A stretch of 64,000 nt of DNA from Limonium bicolor. Its lineage: Eukaryota > Streptophyta > Magnoliopsida > Caryophyllales > Plumbaginaceae. The notes under the pieces were generated by a model, which was not told the origin of the DNA, made no database searches, and saw only the letters and a list, made by a program, of their open reading frames with translations. Where the stretch lies: NCBI GenBank assembly GCA_023374045.1, contig CM041782.1:190916925-190980924 (forward strand), given 5' to 3'. The position numbers were made by a program, and so were the translations under genes. This document shows, piece after piece, positions 45,833 to 57,227 of this stretch. How positions within the stretch are numbered: position 1 is the stretch's first letter; the number at the start of each line of letters is the position of its first letter.

Positions 45833-46041
45833 GTCCAGAATTACCGAGCATAGGGATTACCGAGTTAGGATTACAACCGTCTTATGACGGAGAAATAGAA
45901 ACCTAACTAGGAACGACCGTTGATAACAACGGATACCCTTAACGTCCTTGTGGACGATACCATTGCTTAAATGTAAGACCAATGGGTCACATGTCACGTG
46001 TCACAATGTCGCAGTACCTAATGTGAATGTTAAATGTTCAG
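45833..46041 (+). other. Leader of element B
   Basis: About 210 nt without a gene. It has an inverted repeat around CGTCCTTGTGGACG (about 45942-45956) matching one in A, and ends ATGTTCAG before the gag ATG. Confidence 0.6.
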
Positions 46042-46707
46042 ATGTCAGGACGAGGTTATGGCCGACTCCATGGAGAGACTTCTGGTGAACCAGGCACGCA
46101 GACGATAGCAGATATCGTCGCTGCCACGGTAGCACAAATGCTACCCCAAGTGATTACCGTTGTACAACAATCACAGCAAAACCAACAAACTCAAGCGGGA
46201 CCAACCCCACCCCCTCCACCCAGAGATGTAAATTGGGTGAAAGCAGTCGCTGAACTCCGACCTCCCTGCTTTCGAGGCGAGAGCGACCCTGCAAGACTTG
46301 AAGCCTACATCTCCGAAATGGAGACGACGTTTAAAACCCTCAAAGCTCCTGCTGGAGTTCGAGTGAGAGTAGCAGCGTACTAGCTCAAAGACGCTGCTAT
46401 GGATTAGTGGAAGCTTGTAAAACATGAGTATTCCAACGACCCCACCTTCGATTGGGAATCCTTCACAGCCATCCTCCGATCCAAGTACTATCCCGAACAC
46501 GCCAAAACCAAGAAACGTCTAGAGCTTGACGCCTTGAGGATGACTGAAAAGATGTCCGTAGATGAGTACTACCGTACCTTCACCTTTATCCTTTGTCTTC
46601 TACCCGACCTTGGGTACACCGGCCAGGTGTTGGTCGATCGCTTCTATGGCGGTCTGAGCCATCGGCTTCGGTACGTTATGGGGTACACCAGATTTACCTC
46701 ACTTCAG

Positions 46708-46797
46708 GTAAACATTGGTTCAAACCCTTAGTACCATTGTCAATATTTAATCATTATCTTAATAAGTTAGAGCACCATCTAATACCTGAAACTTCAG
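46708..46797 (+). other. gag intron 1 (element B)
   Basis: 90 nt, AT-rich, donor CTTCAG|GTAAAC, acceptor ACTTCAG|GAGTGC, phase 0; the same position as the 92-nt intron in A. Confidence 0.75.
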
Positions 46798-47077
46798 GAG
46801 TGCTACCACGTGGCCTCTCGCGTTGAAATTACTTGCCAGTTAAGAGACGAGGAGCAGGCGCTTAAGCGCAAAGCCAACAACAAGAACACTAGCTCAGAGG
46901 AGCAGAACCAGGGAAAGAGCTGGAAAAAGAAGAAGGGGAAATTCTTCTAGCAATCCCAGAAGAACACCCCTAGTGAAAGCAGTGCCCATGCTGAGAAGGG
47001 CAAAGCAGCTGAGCCTCTTCAGCTTGCTTATTCTGCGCCGGTGGCTGCAAAGCCACTAAGATCACACCTGCCTAAGG

Positions 47078-47162
47078 GTAAACTTCTAAACTTAAACCTG
47101 TACATGTATAATTACACTAAGTAGTATTACCGCACCAATTGTGCTAACACTCAAGGCCACAG
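47078..47162 (+). other. gag intron 2 (element B)
   Basis: 85 nt, donor TAAGG|GTAAAC, acceptor CCACAG|GTTCTGG, phase 1. It separates SHLPKG from GSGSGYG before the zinc knuckles, as in A. Confidence 0.7.
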
Positions 47163-47662
47163 GTTCTGGCTCCGGATATGGCAAAAACTGCTCCGATGGC
47201 CGTAGCTATGTTTGCAGAAAGTGCAACCAAGGTCACCCCGGCACAGATTGCCAAGGGAGGGAAATTAGATGCTTCAACTGTCAGAAACCGGGACACCGTG
47301 CGAATGTGTGCCCGGAGAATGTGATGTCCAAGGGAAACTTCCAGAGCTACAAGCAGAAGGAAGGCAAGGAGGTAGCATCTGGCGATGCTCCAGCCCAGCA
47401 GGCCTTGCAGGGACAGGGGTCCTGAGGTCCTCATAAGGGCGCACCGCTGAGGCAGCCGGCCTTACACATTATCGACCATGATGGGACCGGTACTAAGTTC
47501 AGCCTAGGTACTAACTTAAACCTTGAATCCTTGAAAAGCATGCCTAAGTATTGAAGTACTTGTTTGAATGAATGCATGAGTAAGTAGAGTTAAAGTATGT
47601 ATTGTGCATGAAATGAATTAGTGGAGACTAGAACTCACCTTAGATGAAATTTACAACCATAG

Positions 47663-48402
47663 ATAGATTTAATATCTGCTACCCAATACCTTCAAACCCG
47701 CTCCATGAAGAGACCGACATCACCACTCACCACTACACCGACGAGTAGTGTCAGGTTATCCGCCCAGGTATGATTTTATTAAAAGGATACCTGACACCCG
47801 AAGCACAAATTTCAATCATCCGGCGATGCAATGAACTTGGGACGGGTCCAGGAGGATTTTATACACCCGAATTCCCCGGTGGAGCGAAGATGAAGCTAAA
47901 GATGATGTGCTTGGGAAAGGATTGGAATCCTTATACCAAGACATACCAAAAGACACGAACACAAGACGGTGCGACGCCACCAACGATACCCCCTGAATTT
48001 CAGACGCTTGTTACACAAGCTGTAGAACTTGCACAATAGTGCGAAGATGATCCGATCCCCACACTTGAAGCGGACCTTTGTATCGTCAACTTCTATGAGA
48101 AAGAAGGACGACTTGGGTTACACCAAGATAAGGACGAGATGACGGAATCTCTTGAACAAGGAGTGCCCGTAGTGTCTTGGTCCTTTGGTGATGACGCCGT
48201 ATTTTTGTATAGCGAGTAGAAGCGTGTGGACCTCGTAGAGAAAATGGTATTGAGATCAGGAGATGTCCTAATCATGGGTGGAAAATCGAGGTTGCTGTAT
48301 CACGGGATCAAAAAGATCAAGCTAAATACGGCACCACCGGCAATAATCAATGCCACACACATGAAACCAGGACGCATGAACCTTACCTTTAGAAAGTATT
48401 AA
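47663..48402 (+). pseudogene. AlkB-family 2OG/Fe(II) dioxygenase exon (element B), three stops
   Basis: 740 nt, the same length as in element A, with no frameshift. The ALKBH1-like core is more complete at the N side here (IRPGMILLKGYLTPEAQ, ELGTGPGGFYTPEF). Iron ligands His (48121-48123), Asp (48127-48129) and His (48301-48303) and the 2OG arginines (48373-48375, 48391-48393; PGRMNLTFRKY) are all present. In-frame TAGs at 47746-47748, 48037-48039 and 48217-48219 are the only breaks. The first and third stand where A has CAG and the second where A has a glutamine codon, so they read as C-to-T decay of a conserved enzyme. Natural end is TAA at 48400-48402. It sits between gag and protease and would be expressed as Gag-AlkB or from an inner Met. 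Confidence 0.9.
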
Positions 48403-48471
48403 TCTTGTAGTACCATGTAATATGTTAGTAACGTATATTAGAGACACGGTATGTATGATGGTTGGTTTATC

Positions 48472-48477
48472 AATAAA
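48472..48477 (+). terminator. AATAAA polyadenylation signal after AlkB exon (element B)
   Basis: AATAAA 69 nt after the AlkB stop and before the protease acceptor; conserved in A (1557-1552). Confidence 0.6.
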
Positions 48478-48545
48478 GAGCAGTGTTGATTATTAAATTC
48501 CACTTGTGTCCTACCATCATTACTTATAAACGTGTGAATCAATAG

Positions 48546-51500
48546 GTTGTGGACTCGGTACCAAAGGTAACCTGAGTATCCTCACCGAAGCACAAGCCGA
48601 TAAGAGTGACACCATCTTAACGGGAACCTTCCCAGTAAACGGCATTGATGCCTCCATACTATTCGACTCCGACACCTCTCATACTTTTGCTTCGCCATCA
48701 TTTGCGAAGAAGTTGGGGCTAGATGCGGACGAGCTACCGAACTTCTTGGTTACTCTCCCGTCGAAGGAGCGAGTATGGTGTTCCAAATATTACAAAGCAT
48801 TCCGAATCAAAGGCGAAGAGTTTCCCATCTCCTTCATCGAATTTAATGGGTTGGGATTCGACTTGATAGTCGGGATGAACTGGTTGGAGCGGCACAAGGG
48901 GCGAATCCTCTGCGCCAAGCATAGACTGCTGCTCAAGAGTCCGACTGGGGTTACTGTTTCTTACCGCCAGAGACCGAGAGAGCCTTCAACTATAGTCATC
49001 TCAGCTATGGCTATGTACCGGGAGCTCAGAAAGGGGCACGATGTGTATCTGTGTTATGTACAAGATCTGGAGAGAGATCCAGAATTCAGTGACGATGTAC
49101 CAGTTGTATCAGAATTCCCCAATGTATTCCCGAAGGAGCTACCTGGTATGCCACCTCAGAGAGCTGTAGAGTTTGAAATCGATTTCATGCCTAGTACTGG
49201 TCCCATTGCTAGGGCACCATACCGTATGGCACCTGCAGAAATGACTGAGCTCAAGGAGCAATTACGCGACCTTCTTGACAGAGGGTTTATACGCCCGAGC
49301 ATATCACCCTGGGGAGCACCGGTCCTCTTCGTGAAGAAGAAGGACGGTAGTCTCCAACTCTGCATCGACTACCGTGAGCTTAATGTGGTCACCGTCAAGA
49401 ATAAATACCCTTTTCCACGTATTGATGATTTGTTTGATCAGTTGAAAGGGGCTTCGGTCTTCTCTAAGATTGACCTCCGATCAGGGTATCATCAGATTGC
49501 TATCAGAGAGCAAGACATAGAGAAAACGGCATTCTGTACCAGATATGGCCACTACTAATTCACAGTCATGCCATTCGGTTTGTCGAACGCACCAGCTAAG
49601 TTCATGGATTTGATGAACCGGCTATTCAGTGAGCAGTTAGGCACTTCTGTTGTAGTCTTCATCAGCGACATCCTTGTGTATTCGAAATCAGTAGAAGAGC
49701 ATGCTAAACACCTCAAAAAAGTACTTGAGACACTGCGCGAGAACCAGCTGTATGCGAAGTTCTCCAAATGCGAGTTTTGGCTAGATCAGGTATCTTTCCT
49801 TGGTCATGTCATCTGGAGCGCGGGTATTTCTGTTGATCAATCTAAGATTGAAGTTGTACGATCATGGCCTAGACCTAAGACTGTTACCGACATCCGGAGC
49901 TTTCTTGGTCTAGCCGGTTACTACCAAAGATTTGTAAAGGACTTCTCGAAAATCGCTAAGCCCATGACTACATTGGTGAAGAAAGATGCACCGTTTGTGT
50001 GGACAGGCGAGTGCAAGGTATCCTTCTAGAGCCTAAAGGACTCATTGACCTCGGCGCCCATACTCACTCTTCCAGAGGGCACAGAGGGATTTGAAGTGTA
50101 TTATGATACATCAGGCAAGGGAATGGGATGCGTACTCATGCAGCATGGCAAGGTAGTAGCCTATGCCTCCCGCCAGTTGAAAAAGCATGAGGAGAATTAC
50201 CCGACACACGATCCAGAGTCAGGAGCCATTGTCTTCGCCTTGAAGATATGGCGACACTATCTCTATGGGGTAAGCATCACCATCTACTCCGACCACAAAA
50301 GCTTACAGTATGTATTCACGCAGAAGGAACTGAATCTGAGACAAAGAAGGTGGATGGAGTTTTTGTCAGATTACGACATCGACCTACAGTATAAGGAAGG
50401 GAAGGCAAATGTTGTAGCCAACGCCCTGAGCCGTCGAGCACACTCGCTCCATTCGCTACTCGCTTCTTCTAGCTTGATTGACGAGGTGCGAGACGCTCAG
50501 TTGAGCGACCCTTATATGACCGAAATCAGACCCTTACATGAAGATGGTCTAATCCGGCTGAATGGCAGGCTATGCGTCCCCCGAAGCAATGCTGAGCTGA
50601 AGGATCGCATCGTGCGAGAGTCACACTGTTCTACACTATCCGTCCACCCGGGAGCCTCCAAGATGTACAAAGACATGAAGAGGTATTTCTGGTGGTCTGG
50701 AATGAAATCTGATGTGACACAGTATGTTTTGAGATGCCTTACATGCCAGAAAGTAAAGTTTGAACATCATAGACTGGGCGGAATGGTACAATCTATGCCA
50801 ATTCCGGAGTGGAAATCCCACGACATCTCCATGGATTTTGTTGTAGGACTCCCACCTGCCAGGGGAGGACTCAACATGATCTAGGTAGTAGTCGATCACC
50901 TCACCAAGGTTGCCCAATTCATACCAATGAAGGACACCTGGAAGGTGGCGAAACTCGCTGAGTTGTTCGACAAGGAGATTATCCGACACCACGGAGTCCC
51001 GAAAACCATAGTATCTGACCGCGACACCAGATTTCTTTCGAGATACAGGAGAGCTACACGAGAAGCGCTGGGTACAGAGTTGAAGCTTAGTACCGCCTTC
51101 CATCCATAGACCGACGGTCAGACAGAAAGGACCATCCAAACACTAGAGGACATGCTTAGAGCATGTGCCTTATACTTTCAGGGGAGTTGGATAGATAAGC
51201 TTCATCTTATCGAGTTTTCATACAATAACAACTATCACGCTTCGATTAAGATGTCGCCTTTCCAAGCTCTATACGGTAGACCTTGTCGTACCCCCTTGTG
51301 TTGGGATGAGTCGAGTGAAGCGGTCATCATAGGACCGGAGTATCTTGAACAAGTCCAGGCAGAAGTTCCGCAAATTCGAGCTAATATGAAAGCAGCCCAA
51401 GGTATACAGAAATCCTATGTGGATGTGCGACGACGCGACCTTGAGTTTTCCGTGGGTGACCAAGTGTTCTTGCCCGTTTCACCTATGAAGGGCGTATTCC

Positions 51501-51874
51501 GTTTTGGCCAAAAGGGCAAGCTGAGCCCAAAGTTTGTAGGGTCGTACACTATCACTGAGAGAGTTGGATCTGTAACCTACAGGTTAGCTTTACCTGAGGA
51601 GTTGGGGCATGCCCATGATGTCTTTCATGTGTCACAACTCAAGAAGTACATCGCTGATCCTTCTCATGTTCTAGAGCCCGAGCAATTATCCATTGAGCCG
51701 ATGATGAGATATGTCGAGACTCCCATTAGAATTCTAGATACTAAGACCAGAGACACTCGCAATAAGTCAGTGCGAATGGTAAAGGTCTTATGGTCCAACC
51801 ACGATGTTGAAGATGCAACGTGGGAGTTAGAAGACGCCATGAAGGCGAAGTACCCACAGTTGTTTATAGACTAG
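48546..51874 (+). pseudogene. pol: pol of element B: protease, RT, RNase H, integrase, chromodomain
   Basis: One reading frame of about 1,109 codons, broken only by TAA 49556-49558 and TAGs at 50027-50029, 50882-50884 and 51107-51109. Protease FDSDTSHTF has lost the DSG motif. RT keeps its fingers and palm ([34 protein letters not shown]) but the catalytic FIDD reads FISD. RNase H has [10 protein letters not shown], the DPES Glu and YSDHKSL, but the last Asp reads Asn (NVVANALSR). Integrase has the His/His/Cys/Cys zinc region (ESHC...SVHPG...CLTCQ) and D, D, E residues in [16 protein letters not shown] and TERTIQ. A Tekay-type chromodomain (VKVLWSNHDVEDATWELEDAM) ends the protein and in this clade directs integration to heterochromatin. 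Entry is by splicing from gag exon 3. Confidence 0.93.
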
Positions 51875-52296
51875 ATAGTCTAGTACTTAGCGGGTACGGG
51901 GCATACCCCTTTTTAAGGGGGGTAGAGCCGTTTTGTTTTTGCATTGCTTCGGGTTAGCATTGCATGGTGTGTATGTATTGTAGTATATTCGTGAGCACAT
52001 GTAGTGCTAAGTGTACTTGGGTATGTATGTACAATGTGTAATGTATTGGTGTTGTATGGTATTGACTCAATGTGTATTGTGGAATTGTATTGTGGAATGA
52101 TGTGTATTGGAATTGTGTATTATGCATGGTAAATGTGTATTGTGCTTGAATGGTGTATGCTTGTGATGTACAGAAAGTGAACACCTTGTAGGTGGTAGTA
52201 ACGTACATTGTGCCAATTGGTTTGCCAAATGAGTAGTGATAGTGAACCATTAACCTTGAGCAACTTTGAGGGCAAAGTTCCTTAAGGGGGGTAGAT
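51875..52296 (+). other. 3' untranslated region and purine tracts of element B
   Basis: No gene; TGTATTG-rich low-complexity sequence. A first tract AAGGGGGGTAGAGC lies at 51915-51928 and the true tract AAGGGGGGTAGAT directly before the LTR. A 7-bp hairpin AACTTTG/CAAAGTT (52262-52279) stands just upstream of the true tract, as in element C. Confidence 0.75.
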
Positions 52297-55200
52297 TGAA
52301 TTACCCCAAATAAAAATAGTGATTAATTAGGCTAATGAAGTTTTTAAAGGCTTAATTATGCCTGAATAAACATGAGGGAAAAATCCCGAAGAAAATGGAT
52401 CCTTAAAACGGATCAAAAACACAAACGAACCTTAAAGCGCGTTTTTCAAGAAAACCGGGAAAACGCAACTTTAAGCGGGTTAAATAGACTCGTAATAATT
52501 TTTGTCAACCAAATAGTCATTAATAAACATTAATGAAGGTCTAGAACCAATGAAATTAATTAAAAGAGAAAATTCCGGAAAACGGGTTCCGGTTAGTAAA
52601 AACTGTAAAAACGGGAAGTTGTGGGGTGAGAGTGTAAATAGGCTAAACTAATGTGTCCACTTTAGAAATAAAAAAAATTAAAATCTGTGTGAGGCAGTGT
52701 GTGGGCCGGCCAGCTTTCCCCTCTTTCACTCTCTTCTTTCCTAATATGCTACAAGACAAAACAATAAACTAAAAACTTACTTTTGTATACTCTCTCTCCT
52801 ACCCAATTCTATTCTCTCACGTACTGCACCCACACTCTCTGATTTTCTTCTTCCTCAAGAAGCACTCCAATGGAGATTTGAACAACCCCATTCATCCACC
52901 ATCTTCTCTCCTCTTGTTAAGCACCCAAACCTTCACCAAAAATTACAAAATTGGTACCATTGGATTCCTCTCATCAAGGAGATCATTCCCCTTTTTTCAA
53001 AAATCGAAAATATCCACTTTCATCTCCATGGGTATGGCTGTTTTTGAGGACGAAGACCACCATTAGAAGCTCCTCCTTCACCTTGTTGGTTTGAGGTAAA
53101 AAGAAATCCGAAAAACTAACATTTCTAGCTCTTATTTGCAAAAATAGAATTTCTAAGTTTTGAGCTTCTTGTCCCTTATACTCCAGCCGATTTTGGCTTC
53201 ACATTTTAAGTGGAAATCTTGCTTTGGTTGCTGTTCTAAAATTCATCTACACCCTTGCAAGGTAAGGCCTTTTCTAAACCTTAAAAACATGCCTTAAACC
53301 CTAAGATGATTTAAGGATTAGTTTTAACTTAGAATGTTTGTATATCGATGGGCTGTAGCATTAGAAGTTTGAGCCTCCATAACCGGTTGGTCAAGAAGAG
53401 AGGAAAGGAAAGGAAGGAAGAAGGGAAGGAGGAAGAAGAAAGAAAGGAAACTAGAAAACTAAGGTAATTGCACTAACCTTGTGTAGTTTTTGTAATGCTT
53501 TATGTAACAGATTTTTAAAAGCTTAGAATGAGTAATATACATAGTCTTGAGTAGTGGTATAATGTAGAAGTGAACCAAACTATTTCAAAGCTTTAAAAGA
53601 TTATTAAAAGCTTGTATAAACCTTGAGAAAATGAATGGTGTGTGCAGGAATTAAAAGAGTGTTTAGTGCCTAGTATTTGTGTGGAGAATTGTGTATTAGT
53701 GCTCTTAATAAACAGGTGATATGAGCGGCATTGTGTGGACAAAAACATGTGGTGAGAATGTTAAATTTTAGGCGGGACTATGTCAAAATTACCCTAGGAA
53801 ACTAGAACACTTAAGAGCTAGAAACGAGTAGAAAAACACTTTTAAAATAGTTTTGAGAAGGAACTAAGTAGTGGGTAGGATGAGAGTGAAAGATAATGCA
53901 TTGTGAACCTTAGAAATGGCATTAGGAAAGGAAAATATGAATGGAAGAAGTGAGAATCAAAATCTGTAGCATAGCTAGACTAGGAAGAAATAATGTAAGT
54001 GCTGAAATGAAGTTAGGAAAATAATGTGTGTGAATTAGTATGGAAAGAAGTAATGAGTTAGTGATGGATTTAGAGATGTTTAGGAGGTTAATTAAGTGCT
54101 TAAACATGTGGGATTAAGTGTAGGAACAATGGGGAATTAACTAGGCAAAGTATGGTTTATAACAGATGAAGAAATTGCAAATTCTGTAGGAAGTTACAGC
54201 AGGCCCGGGACTTGGTCCCATGCTAAAGACCCGGACCATGCTGAAATTCTGTTCGAGAGTGTGCTGCAACATTGGTCCAGGACTTGGTCCCTTGTACAAA
54301 TCCTGGACCACCCATTAAATCTGTTCGAGAATTCTATACCAGTTCTGGTCCGGGACTTGAGTGCAGCATGAAGACCCGAACCATGTAATAAATCAGTTCG
54401 AGGATTCAGACCACAGGGTGGTCCGGGACTTAAGACCCGTACAAGGTCCCGGACCAACTCAAAACATTAAAAATAAGTTTATAAAATGGCATATAAGATA
54501 AGGTAATGTATGGTAATGATAGTATAAGCTAATTAGGACTTAATTAATGATGTTTAATGGTCCTTAAAGGTATAAACAAGGTTGTAAAGTAATAAAGAGT
54601 AAGTAAACAATGTGAAAGTACATGAATTGTAAAGACATAGTAACCATAAGCCGGGAAACGCAAAAGATGAAACGAGTTAAGTTAATTATAGTTAATTAAC
54701 CGCTCGATCGCATGTATGTGATAGGATTTGAATAGTCAAACACCGAAGGGGAGTCGGTGAGTTCAAGTCAACGGTGAACGGTATGAACTTCTCATGCCTG
54801 TATGCTACCTTGGCTACTCTGATTTGTGTGTTTGTGTGCTAATTGATCACCTAAATAAGATAAAACGCACGAATCGGATTTATTGCGCTTACTTGTGCTT
54901 ATATGACATTGTTCCTTGTTGAATGTTTATCTTAACTCTGAGTTTGTTTAATTCATGAAATGAATGGATGAGAATGAAGTGTATGTGCCTTGTGTGTATT
55001 GTATTGACCAAGTAATGTAGTATAGGACTTCTAACTGATTCCTAACTAGCTAACATTTCAAACATAAGAAATTGGTAAATTGGAATGAGTAGAGGTCCGA
55101 TATAGTTTCGGCCACGCGTGAGGAGGAGGAGACACACGAGGTTGGATCCATATCCTGGCTTTAATCTTTTCCATGGACCAAACCCCTTAAATGGGTAGCA

Positions 55201-56133
55201 TCCTGGTTTAGTGAGCCACCCTAAAGCCTGGTGGTGGGACGGTGTAGTCCCTGCCCGAAGGTCATACCGACTTAACATGAGTATAAGTAAGTAAGTAAGA
55301 GTAAGTAAGTAAGTAAGAAGAAGTAAGTAAGTATTGTATGAGCAAGATTGTGTAAGTAATGTGGTACCGAGTAAAAGAGTAAAGAACATCCGATTAACCT
55401 GAATGGGTACTAGCTAACCAATGATGAAGTAAGAATTGTGAATGGTATTGTAATACTGTTTGGCTTGTGTATTGCCTTCGGTTATATGTATTGTATCTTG
55501 TATGAATGTATTGTTGAATGTAATAGCATTTATGCATGTATAAAAGGAACTCCATGTATATCCGACAATTAGTCGGCGTACCCTAGTTAGCACGCGGTAT
55601 ATGCGAAGTTTATATGCAGCGTTTTGCTGAGCCCCTTGGGCACTGTTTTTAATTATATAGGTGCTCGTGAAGGGTGAAGATTGTGATGAGATCAAGAATG
55701 ATTTCTTTTTGTGTAATTAGTGGATTATGAATGGTGTACCAAGTTGTACACGGCTATATGCCTTTTTGATTAGCCGGTGTACCATGGGGTACACCCTTTT
55801 GGATATTGAAAGGAGTGTGAATTGGTAGAAATGAGTAGGTTGCTTAAACTCATTATTTTTGTAAACTTAAGGGAAGGGATGTAATTGGTTATATTTTTGG
55901 ATACTCGGTAATCAAGTGATGTAAGTAACTGATATATATGGATTGGGAAGTATTTATAGTAGCTCAGTATTTTCTGATGTCAGACCGTAACTGTGTGTAG
56001 AGAAGCCTTGCTAGCTGTATGGACAATTAGCGGCGTTGTATCACCCGCCGTAGTAATTGTATTTCCGCTGCGAGTAGTGAGATAACCGTGATGATTACAC
56101 AGTAAGTATAGGATCAGCGGTAGGGGTGTTACA
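52297..56133 (+). repeat. 3' LTR of element B
   Basis: TGAATTACCCC to GGTGTTACA, 3,837 bp, complete. It holds the same leader donor (53096), array (54200-54465) and hairpin (55631-55641) as the 5' copy. Confidence 0.93.
54200..54465 (+). repeat. GGTCCGGGACTT/CCCGGACC array in 3' LTR B
   Basis: Four units as in the 5' LTR, with a few substitutions such as CCCGAACC and CCTGGACC. Confidence 0.85.
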
Positions 56134-56288
56134 CCTTGAAAGTAAAATGTGGACTTGGGTAATAGAGATGAAAATGTCAAAGAAGGAATTGTTATGGTCA
56201 AAACAATTGGGTTAGTGAAGTGGTGAACAATTATGCATCTTAGAAACTTAGAAACTAAGTTGCAAAGTGCATAAAATGAGAGTGAACA
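56134..56288. other. 155-bp spacer between elements B and E
   Basis: No match to the LTRs on either side and no ORF. It begins CCTTG, the expected target duplication of B if its other end could be seen. It could be host DNA or older repeat. Confidence 0.5.
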
Positions 56289-57188
56289 TGAAATACCCCG
56301 ACCTTAAATATGGCGATTTAATTATCCCAATAGGTATTTAAGAGCCTAATAATGACTAAGAAATATTGGTAAGGAAAAATAAATCCAAAAAGAAATAAAG
56401 AAACGCTTAAAAAGGCGGAAACCGCTAAATAAGCGTTAAATAACCATAGGAGGTATGAGACCTCGGTTAGCGTAATATAAGGATTCTAAAGGCTTAATTG
56501 AGTCTAAATAAATATTAGGGAACAAATCCCGAAGAAAACGGATCCTCAAAACGGATTAAAAACACAAACGAATCCTAAAACGCACTTTTCGAGGAAACCG
56601 AGAAAACGCGATATTAACCGGGTTAAATAGACCCGTAATAATTATAGGTAATTGAATAGTCATTAATGAGTATTAATGAAGGTCTAGAACTAATAAAATT
56701 AATTAAACGAGAAAATTCCGAAAAACGGGTACCGATTAGTAAAACTGTCAAAAACGGGAACTTGTGGGGTAGGAACATAAATAACCAAGACTGGTGTGTC
56801 CAATATTGCAAATAAATTTCAAAACCCACAAGTGGGTCTGTGGGCTAGCCGATTTCAAGGCCCTCACACTCCTCTCTTATTAACTAAAAACAAAAGAAAT
56901 AAAGTAAACTCACATTACTTTATTACTCTCATTTTCTCTCTCCTAACCCTCACTCCCTTCTTCACGTACAGCACCCTTCCCCTCTCTGAGTTTTTCTCTC
57001 TTTCCTTCTCTGGTTGCTTCCTGTGACAGCCATGGAGGCATAAGAAAACTCACACAAACTACCACTTCCCTCCTTTGTAACTTATTCAAAACTCTTCCAA
57101 AAATTGTAAAAAGTATACCATTGGAATCCTCTCATCAAGAGCTACACTTTCATCTTTCCAAAATCCAAAAACAAGCACTTTCGTTTTT

Positions 57189-57227
57189 ATGGGTATACCC
57201 CATTTGGAGCTTCAAGACTACCACTAG
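57189..57227 (+). CDS. Short upstream ORF MGIPHLELQDYH in LTR E leader
   Basis: Twelve codons, 39 nt with stop, the same length as the ORF in B, 29 nt before the conserved donor. The initial MG(I/V)PH is shared with element A. Confidence 0.4.
   Translation: MGIPHLELQDYH

Larger units (their letters stand above)
46042..47507 (+). pseudogene. gag: gag of element B: capsid plus two zinc knuckles, three exons, broken by stops
   Basis: Exon 1 (46042-46707, 666 nt) starts MSGRGYGR; the ATG 15 bases upstream is in frame but not matched in A. Its core runs WVKAVAELRPPCFRGESD to LSHRLRYVMG as in A. Exon 2 (46798-47077) begins ECYHVASRVEI and is Lys-rich. Exon 3 (47163-47507, 345 nt) carries CRKCNQGHPGTDC and CFNCQKPGHRANVC, both with complete Cys/His ligands. 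Stops interrupt exon 1 (TAG at 46381-46383, and another 27 bases on, where A has Trp), exon 2 (TAG near 46949) and exon 3 (TGA at 47423-47425). Frame is otherwise unbroken across all introns. Confidence 0.85.
47508..48545 (+). other. Intron 3 of element B gag-pol, containing the AlkB exon
   Basis: Donor CCTAG|GTACTA and acceptor CAATAG|GTTGTGG define a phase-1 intron of 1,038 nt whose removal joins gag exon 3 in frame to protease. An inner acceptor, ACCATAG|ATAGATTT (exon starts 47663), keeps the same phase and opens AlkB. The layout matches element A. Confidence 0.72.
42330..56133 (+). mobile_element. Element B: near-complete Tekay-like chromovirus with AlkB exon
   Basis: 5' LTR lacking its first ~265 bp (42330-45799), primer site, gag (three exons), AlkB exon, pol to chromodomain, purine tract and full 3' LTR (52297-56133). 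The C-terminal VKVLWSNHDVEDATWE of integrase is the chromodomain typical of Tekay/Del chromoviruses. All frames stay in register; damage is by single stop codons and a few catalytic changes, so it was probably competent not long ago. The flank after the 3' LTR is ccttg; its partner is lost at the C junction. Confidence 0.93.

Noticed and set aside
50636..51139. 167-codon minus-strand ORF
   Set aside because: Shadow of the integrase frame of B on the other strand.
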